64,000 bases of DNA from Neopestalotiopsis rosae. Lineage: Eukaryota > Ascomycota > Sordariomycetes > Amphisphaeriales > Sporocadaceae. Below the pieces are notes generated by a model, which did no database searches, was not told the DNA's origin, and worked only from the letters and a program-made list of their open reading frames with translations. Within the stretch, counting starts at the first letter, position 1. Each line of letters starts with the position of its first letter. Below, in pieces: positions 57,117 to 64,000 of the stretch. The position numbers and the translations under genes are program-made. The stretch is from positions 2,542,001 through 2,606,000 of the forward strand of contig JALGAS010000004.1 of the NCBI GenBank assembly GCA_023078685.1, in the 5' to 3' direction.

Positions 57117-58062
57117 CTACCATCGGCGGCGAGAGCGTCGGCTCTGCTCAAACTGTCGCCAGCTCTCTCGTCGTTGATCCCAGTCCTGAATCTGGCCTGT
57201 AATAAAAGAGTGATCAGCACATGAAGATCCTGGAAATGGAGGATTTCGGTGAGTATCCGAAAGATTCCCCAGCAGCAATGCAAAACCACATCATGTTCCT
57301 AAAAAACGGGAGCGTAACTTACCCAGGAACCAATCCCATCTTTGGTCCTCTCTAATCAGAATATCATCGCCACTCTCCCGCGCGAGCCTCTCTCTCCGCG
57401 CCCGAGCGGCAGCCTCCTCGCCCACGAGGTACGGGTCCTCCAGCGGTCTGCTCCGCGTGCGCTCGCGCTCGTCCTCCTGCTCGTTGAGGCGGCCCAGCAC
57501 GGCCCGCAGCGCGCCCTGCACCTGCTGCTCGCTGTTGGCGCCGTTGAGAGCAGCGCTGCCGCCGCCCCGGGAGGAGCTGTTGCTGCTACTGCCCCGGGTG
57601 GCCCGGCGGTTGGCCACGGCCTGGTAGTGGCGGGCCGTCGGGTTCGAGTGCATCGTCGACCACGTCGGGATGCGGAAGTCGGTCATCTGCGGGGCCCGGG
57701 ACCGCGGGGGCAGGTCGTGGATCGGGGGCAGGCCGGGACCGTAGAGGAGCGAGCTCCCGTTGGCCGGCGGCACCATGGGCGGCCGCGACGACGCGTTGGT
57801 CGGCGTCGAGTTGCCGGTGCGCGCGGGCGGCGTATACTGAGGGAGGGCTTCGGTTGGTGGTAAAGTTGAATGGTAGGAAGGCGCATCGGAGACTTTGTAG
57901 GTGTGGTATCATGTTAGCAAGGATCATATATCCCCAAGGGTTATACTATAACACCTTAGTGGGTTATATTAACTACTGACCATATGACGGAGCTGCCGAA
58001 CGGATAGAGGCCGTTTCAAAGTCTTCGGCGCTTAGTCGCGGAGCCATCATGACCTCGGCCAT
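57117..58062 (-). CDS. Conserved-looking Pro/Arg-rich fungal protein of unknown function
   Basis: Exons 58062-57981, 57892-57323 and 57196-57117 give 243 aa, with phases agreeing across introns of 88 and 126 nt. The N-terminus (MAEVMMAPRLSAEDFETAS) and the repeated APSY motif followed by HSTLPP and PQYTPPAR resemble other fungal hypothetical proteins. The middle (about 90-140) is rich in Pro, Ser and Arg. Residues 140-215 form a charged, probably helical region with EDERERTRSR and EEAAARARRERLARESGDD. The last 30 residues are rich in Trp and Arg (DWFLGQIQDWDQRRESWRQF). No signal peptide or membrane segment is evident. I assign no function. The exon structure and protein-like composition make it a real gene with fair confidence. 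Confidence 0.75.
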
Positions 58063-61038
58063 TGTAAATGGATTGCTAAGTATAGCACAGAGTGCGGGGG
58101 GTAGATCGAGACTGAGCAAGACGGTTCGAAAGTGAAGAAACAACCTGAGAGGAAACACCAGCGCATATAATCCGGCTCAGAGGTTTGGTATATTCAGCAG
58201 GGTTTCACCGAGACGTTTCTACTATGATCAAACGGGACAGCTCGAAGAAGAGAGAAAACGAGAAGAGTTCATTAGGCAGTCGGTGAAGGGGGACTATGGT
58301 AAAGTATATACTGCATACAACTTCCTGGGGAAAGATCAAAGAAAGGGCAGCACGCAACGTTATCGGCGACAGGGGCCTGGCAGCCTACCTGCAGGTAGGG
58401 TCCACAGTAAAGGATGACGATAGGGTGATACAAAGCAAATACATATCCGCTTGGAGGTTAGTCAAGGTTGGCATACCCAAAGCTACCTAGGTAGTGATAG
58501 ACCTGCAATGTTCTATAGCCCGGGAGAAGCTTGGGCTGGCCGCTCTTGCTTCTCTGCAGTATCGAAGGCACGCGAGCTCGATGAGATTTGGGTTTCTTGG
58601 GGAGCACCCAAACATGCAGAAGAGTTGCTTTATCTTTTGTTGTTGGACCGCCGGAGAGCGCCTGTCATCCTTCAATGTTGGTATTCGTGTTACTCGCTTG
58701 GCAGTGAGGTCCAGGCCGTCGTTCCATCGGGGACCAGAGACATTGTCAAGGGCACACGACTTTCAGGATCCAATACTTTCCAATACGGACGGGCGGGATG
58801 GGGGGTAAGGCGGACGCGCCAAAACTGTGCCATGCTTGGCACATCAGCACGAGTGGATGCTCGACTGGGGGTAACTAGACCTAGCCGAGCAAAAGCTACG
58901 GAGCTGGAAACTCACTTCTGGCCATTTGGTTGGTATGGAAGTGGCCGTCTCCCGTGGTTGTTTTAGGGGTTCTGCCAGAAATCCGATGTCTTGGCTCTTG
59001 GCTGGCAATGAGTTGTCTTGTGAAAAACGGCCGGGAAGCTGAAAGTTTACCCGTCGTTAGGTACATGAGATGCAGTTGGTCGTCAAAGTATGTAGGTATG
59101 AGATAACGTCAAGATGTTTAATTACCTTACCTCCAAAAATCCGAGGCGGGGGAATGCACATCGTTTCTCCTCTGTACTGTTACACTTCTGTCCATAACTA
59201 TTGCTACCAGCCCCAAGCGGGGTAAGGTCAAGTAGCGATAACGATCGGGTACACTAAGCGTATTCTAACACTTCCTAATATAGCGGTGATTCAGTATATT
59301 GACGCTTGTTTGCTTATACCAAGACTCAAGCTGCATGCTCTATGGGAAATAAGTTGCCGATTGCATTTTCGTCTGGGTCATGATGCGTCGAATTCGGCCA
59401 AATCTTGATCTCGGATGCTTATTAGTAGCCTCCTTGCTCAGAAGCCTTGTGATTATACATAAGTAACAGGCTTTCATTGCCCTCGAAACTCCCAAGATCC
59501 TCACTGTCGTCGACAACCTTAGCAAGGAAACCGCAGCACGCCCGCTGTGGACAGAGTCCGTCATCATTCTCCAGACCTGTGTCCACAGACAATCCACAAA
59601 GCGTTTGTTCCTTCGTCCCTTTTCCCAACCTCGGTCAAACCTGCTCGCCCCGTATGTGCCAGGCTTGCCAGGTGCTTGTGCGGTTTATTTCTTTGTGTCT
59701 CGGACAAAAAAGATAGCGAGCAAGCGAGGAGCTCTCGTCTCGGGGAATAACTTACCCTCCCAGCTCTTCAATAGTACCTGGTAACGCTACTGCGCTTCGG
59801 AGATCTGGAGCAGGCAAGCTGAGGGGGCAGCCCACCTAAAGTGGTGAAGGCTTGCGTCTCTAGCGTCGTAACTCTTGCATCTACTAGTCCTGCATAGAAA
59901 CCTGAACAGAGTCTTGGAACCAAGACGATCGGCTGGGGGTGTTGCTGGTTGAAGTGTCTTGACTGTTGAGCCGTGTTCTTGGCTGGTGAAGAAAATCGAT
60001 GATCTCAATAAGAGAGCAGTTTCTAGCGAATCTAGCATGAAGCCCGGGGGCTCACTATATAGTATTGATGCAAGTGCCGTCCACCTGAGTAATCGCAAAA
60101 CAGTAGACAGAGTTTCGCGGAAGCACCGGCCACGCCCTGGGCAAGGACACACAAGATGGACTGACGTGAGAGAATTTCACCATCACCACAGCATAATTTT
60201 GGCTGATGGCTGACCGCGTTGGCGCGTCCTGTCCTGCAGGTACGGAATGATGCCGACGGGGGAAACCTATGAGCGGCACGCCGGCAGGACGGTTGCCGGA
60301 TAGATGGTCCATCACACCCGCCAAGTTCATTCTCAGAGGCCACCTCATCCAGTCCAAACCTCACGTACTACTGATCTCATAGTTGCAGCGATTGTGGTAA
60401 AAGATAATCGTTCTCACAGATTAAGTTGGTACATCAGTGACATCGTACTCTTCCAGACCGCCTTCAACTCTTCCAGGTTTTACGATATCCTCCACTTACC
60501 CACATTGACCCATATGCTGTATCTGACTGGTGGTGATATTCTCCTCTTTCGTTGATGGAGTTTCCAGCTGTGCAGAGTGGATCTACGTATCGCTGCTAGA
60601 GCCGAACGAGTTTGTGCTGCCAGGAACCGGCCGGAGATCACGGGTGGCGGCAGGATCGGCCGGAAGCCCAATCACAGACGGGCAAAAATCGTTCCAGGTA
60701 AATTCCGGAATAATGACAGATTCTGCGAAATGACGAAATCGGTTTATAAGAACATGCAAGTCAATGGAGTTCGAAAAAAAAGGCCAATGGTGGTTCAAAT
60801 AATCTTTACCAGCTATTCTGCGCAACTGCAGTACTGTATACGGCGATGATGCTCGAGTGTCTGCCCAGGTCAAGAACCTGGTCCGTACCACATACACCAA
60901 GCATACCTGTTCATATCGAATCATAATTCCCAAAGCCGTAACTCCCATGTGCCCACCCGTATATGATCATAGCCCAGTCCTACCCAAAATGCAACTCGTT
61001 TTCCCATATTTTGCTTCGTATCTGTGCATCACTCCTGT
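58063..61038. other. Intergenic region
   Basis: About 3 kb upstream of the Pro/Arg-rich gene and downstream of the small membrane-protein gene. Open frames up to 171 codons exist (58451-58966, TTG start) but none is recognisable. An ATG frame at 60948-60583 on the minus strand (121 codons) has no known relative and may be fortuitous. Confidence 0.5.
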
Positions 61039-61685
61039 TTACCATAACCGTCGTTGGTAATACAACGGTGTCTCGCCTTGTGACAATTCCCGAATCTCTT
61101 CCTTTATGCGTCGTCTTCTCTCGGCCCTGCTCATGGGCTCCTCTTCCACCTCTGCTTGCTTTGGGGCGTCGTCCGCCTTCTTGGCGCTCTCGTCAGGTTT
61201 GGGATCACTGCGTGTCTTCTCGTCCTGCTGGAGCGGCCTTTGCGTCGCGTCTTCGGGCACCGAAGGGCGCACCTCAATTACAAAGTCGCCCTTCTTCAGC
61301 TGCGCGGCATTGCCACTGGGTGCATCATCCTCCTGAGTCTCGATATTTATGACCGTCCCATCTTCTAGTTCTGTGGTCGACTGTTTGAACCGGTCTGGTA
61401 GATAGATCTTTGGGCTCGGTCGCGGGTCTGGTCTGATGGCTTTGCGCAAGTCGCGCAGGGTACGCTGTTGAATGACGTAGCCACTAAGGAAGAGAGCTGT
61501 GGTGAAGGATATAACTACGAGTGAGTATGAGGATCAGCAATCGGTACGAAACGCGAGTCTTCTCTTCTCAGAACTGTCCGCTGAGATGCACGCATGCATC
61601 ACATGTCGTTAGAGGGTTCTAGGGTGGTCTTACTGATGAGCGAAGAGAGCGCCACGGATACTTGGGAGGATGTCAACAAAACCAT
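61039..61685 (-). CDS. Small single-pass membrane protein of unknown function
   Basis: Exons 61685-61634 and 61514-61039 give 175 aa with one 119-nt intron in phase 1. The N-terminus holds a hydrophobic segment (about 10-32: VALSSLIIISFTTALFLSGY) that would be a signal anchor or mitochondrial inner-membrane segment, with VIQQRTLRDLRKAIRP following it. The rest is hydrophilic. It has a short conserved-looking motif (SPKIYLPDRF), an acidic and Lys-rich middle and an Arg-rich helix (SRAERRRRIKEEIRELSQG) before the C-terminus PLYYQRRLW. I do not recognise a characterised family. The intron falls inside the membrane segment and its removal restores a continuous hydrophobic helix, which supports the model. 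Confidence 0.75.
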
Positions 61686-63525
61686 TGCTTCTAAATCTTC
61701 AGCTTGATGAGAATACGAAGATGAGATCGTGAAAAGTATGGTTTCTTTATTATTTTCAATATGCGGTTTCCGGCATTGCAGTACGAACTTGCTTATATTC
61801 AACGGCTTGCTGCAGTTCGAGTCCAGCGTCGTCACACATGTGACACTGCCCAGTTTCCTTGTTTAGTCGCGGCAGCGTCGGTAACCCGGGCAACAAATTG
61901 GGGGGAGCTCAACATTGAATGCCTCCAATTGAGAGGCACCGACCGGACGGCCCCACACCGGTATCCGTCGTTGTACCCTGTCCTTGAGAATTAATATAAA
62001 ACTGCATTCGCATTATAGTATGGTTTAGCTTAGCATTGATGCAAAATCTATCACTTATTCCAGGCTCGAAGTTCAATTGATGATCTTTTCTTGGAACGAA
62101 TCGCGCAAAAGCTAATCCTGAAATTTGGTGTACATTGTGCATCTTCAAGCTGAGTGCACGTAATTTGTAATGAATATCATCGTATTCGCCGTAGATCTGA
62201 TCAGAGAACGTGTTCCGTGGCATTGTATCAGCGCCCATGTTCACGAGTTTCCAGTGCTAAACCAAGTTGTGGAGTACTATCAAGAGCTAGAATCACTTCG
62301 CAATTCTTTTCTATCTTTCTATTCCCCTATGCTTGTTCCATAGATCGAGCATATACACATACAGGCATGCACCGCCCGCACCTGGATTGTGCTTGGCCTC
62401 CCCAACCATATACGGTCATTTTTCTGACCTATTGAACCTGCTTCTTACGAACAATTGGGCATTGGCAGAGTAGACTTTGAAATTTGCTGTCTTTCATAAG
62501 TATACGGAGTTCGAGAGCCAAGCCATACCTGACTCCACGCCGACAACAAACTTGATGTTGGTCGGCTGGACGATGATGGGACCAGACCTAGTTGCATCCG
62601 AACATAGCTATTCAAGTATATGGATGGTGATATGAAATACCTTGTTGGGTGCAGCGAGTCAGTAGTCCAGGTAATCTATAGAGCGAATGCGTTTCTGAAA
62701 AGCTACTTCAATATGTCCGAGTGTATCACGAAAATCACACGTTACAAATAGAACAAGCCTTACATTTTTTCTACCATCTTTGAGGAGAGATCCCTATCGT
62801 TTTGACATGAGCCGAAGTGATTCTACTTGATACAATGGTTCCATTACCGCTCGATAGTATTGTATCCAGAAAATGCATCGTACCGTCGTGCACTCAACCA
62901 ATCCGGTAGCAATATATATTGACTGATCCAACGGTCACTGGTCGAAGATAGGAGATGAAAGACACTTGAAATAAATATGCCTCGGATTCTTTCGAAAAGG
63001 ATGGGTTAGAAATTATGGAAAAGCCAAGAAAAGACAAGCAGTACTCATGGACTTGTACTAGATCGTCAAATGTTGATATATATACTGAAGCACTGGATTA
63101 GTTGTCATACAAAAGTCACGTAGACTTCATCGAGGTCCATGTACACGCAGCAAATTTATAAATATATACGCATTAGTTTCGAACTTTTGGCCGTTTCCAG
63201 TGTGTTAGTAGTGCGTTGGAATGGGATAATCAACTGAAGTCTGATTATTCCAGTCGCGTGTCGCGTCGACGCTCGATCGCGACCGCCTTGAACAATCAGA
63301 CAATCCCCAAAATTTCGCATTGTTCTGAGGAAAGTAAACTAGTCAAGTCAAAATATTAATTCTGCCTTTTGCCACCAATAACGCCATTATCACAAATCTC
63401 GATAGCATCATTCTCCATTAAACGGCCATTCAGGTATCGAAGAAGTCCGGACGAGGCCTGCTGACCCACCGAATGTCCTGGCTGTTGATGCCGGTTGCAG
63501 AAAGTTAACCCGTTTGGCGGTCATC
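61686..63525. other. Divergent intergenic region before REC8
   Basis: About 1.8 kb, AT-leaning, with no recognisable gene. It should contain the promoters of the small membrane-protein gene and REC8. Confidence 0.55.
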
Positions 63526-64000
63526 ATGTTCTACAGCCACGAGAGTGAGTCTACCTACAACCCTTTGACACGGTATATACACCTAGGTATCCTTACTGAC
63601 AGCTCATAGTTCTCGCCAGCCACCAGTATGGCGTGGCCACAATCTGGTACGTCCTCATCACTTGCGGGCTTCTACACGCCAATATAGAATTGTGCCCAAC
63701 TCCTGGTGACCTCTTGGATCGATTCTGGACAAGACTAAATACCTCTAGGATCGTGGCAACTATGGGCAACAAGTCGACCACAAAAAGAGTGAGCAAAAGG
63801 GCAATAGAAGATGTCGACCTCGCCAGAGCTTGCGAGAAGATCATTGAGCCCGGCGCTCCAATCGCCCTACGCCTGCAGGGCAGCCTCCTGTTTGGTGTCT
63901 CAAAGGTCTATCAGCGAAAGTGTCAATATATGCTCAGCGATGTACAAAAGATCCAAGGACACATGATGCACTTTTTCAAAACAGTTGGTGCAAATCAATT
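63526..64000 (+). CDS. REC8: Meiotic cohesin kleisin Rec8 (5' part)
   Basis: Rec8 replaces Rad21/Scc1 in meiotic cohesin, holding sister chromatids until separase cleaves it. Exons 63526-63544, 63610-63646 and 63749 onward (open to the window end) give an N-terminus starting MFYSHEILASHQYGVATIW, followed by VATMGNKSTTKR, the segment IEPGAPIALRLQGSLLFGVS and the Rad21/Rec8 N-terminal Tyr motif (KVYQRKCQYML). The HEIL and GVATIW forms fit Rec8 better than mitotic Rad21, whose N-terminus begins MFYSE with a different continuation. Two small introns (65 and 102 nt) in the first 60 bases of coding sequence have canonical sites. The central and C-terminal parts lie beyond the window. Confidence 0.88.

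Noticed and set aside
63526..64000. Assignment as mitotic Rad21/Scc1
   Set aside because: The N-terminal HEILASHQYGVATIW form and the EPGAPIALRLQ segment fit Rec8 rather than Rad21.

Overview
The window looks like nuclear DNA of a filamentous ascomycete (Pezizomycotina, probably Sordariomycetes). The genes have short introns (about 50-190 nt) with GTAAGT/GTATGT-type donors and YAG acceptors. Several products are fungal in character: the V-ATPase c' subunit Vma11, D-arabinono-1,4-lactone oxidase, a Rom2-type Rho1 exchange factor and a DUF4336 protein. There is no operon structure. I see no tRNA, rRNA, CRISPR array or intact transposon.

Layout: 1-15756 is a gene-poor stretch. 15757-18694 (-) is VPS34 and 19586-20979 (+) is NSE4, divergently arranged. 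21809-26197 (+) is an intronless gene for a 1462-residue coiled-coil protein with a cysteine cluster and hydrophobic C-terminus. 27581-28482 (+) is a DUF4336 protein. 29905-32100 (+) is an APC/Mup1-like amino-acid permease, convergent with ALO1 (34294-32687, -). 36248-37033 (+) is a small secreted cysteine-containing protein. 38845-38421 (-) is an 82-residue Cys/His-rich protein. 38846-48330 is a second gene-poor stretch holding only weak candidates. 52261-48331 (-) is ROM2. 54701-55442 (+) is vma-11. 58062-57117 (-) is a Pro/Arg-rich fungal protein. 61685-61039 (-) is a small single-pass membrane protein. 63526 to the window end (+) is the start of REC8.

Most genes are housekeeping. VPS34 (endosomal PI3P) and vma-11 (vacuolar acidification) act in the vacuole/endosome system. 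ROM2 acts in cell-wall integrity and ALO1 in erythroascorbate synthesis. NSE4 and REC8 are both kleisins, of the SMC5/6 and meiotic cohesin complexes. They are 42 kb apart and I infer no functional cluster.

I found no clear new multi-gene system. The observations most worth a second look are the uncharacterised coiled-coil protein, a perfect GTCACGTGAC palindrome upstream of vma-11, repeated R-T-x-S/T-M motifs in the Rom2 N-terminus, the two gene-poor tracts with simple repeats and a perfect 31-bp tandem duplication, and several weak unannotated exon candidates. Exon coordinates were worked out by hand from reading frame, splice signals and recalled family sequence; no alignment was run.
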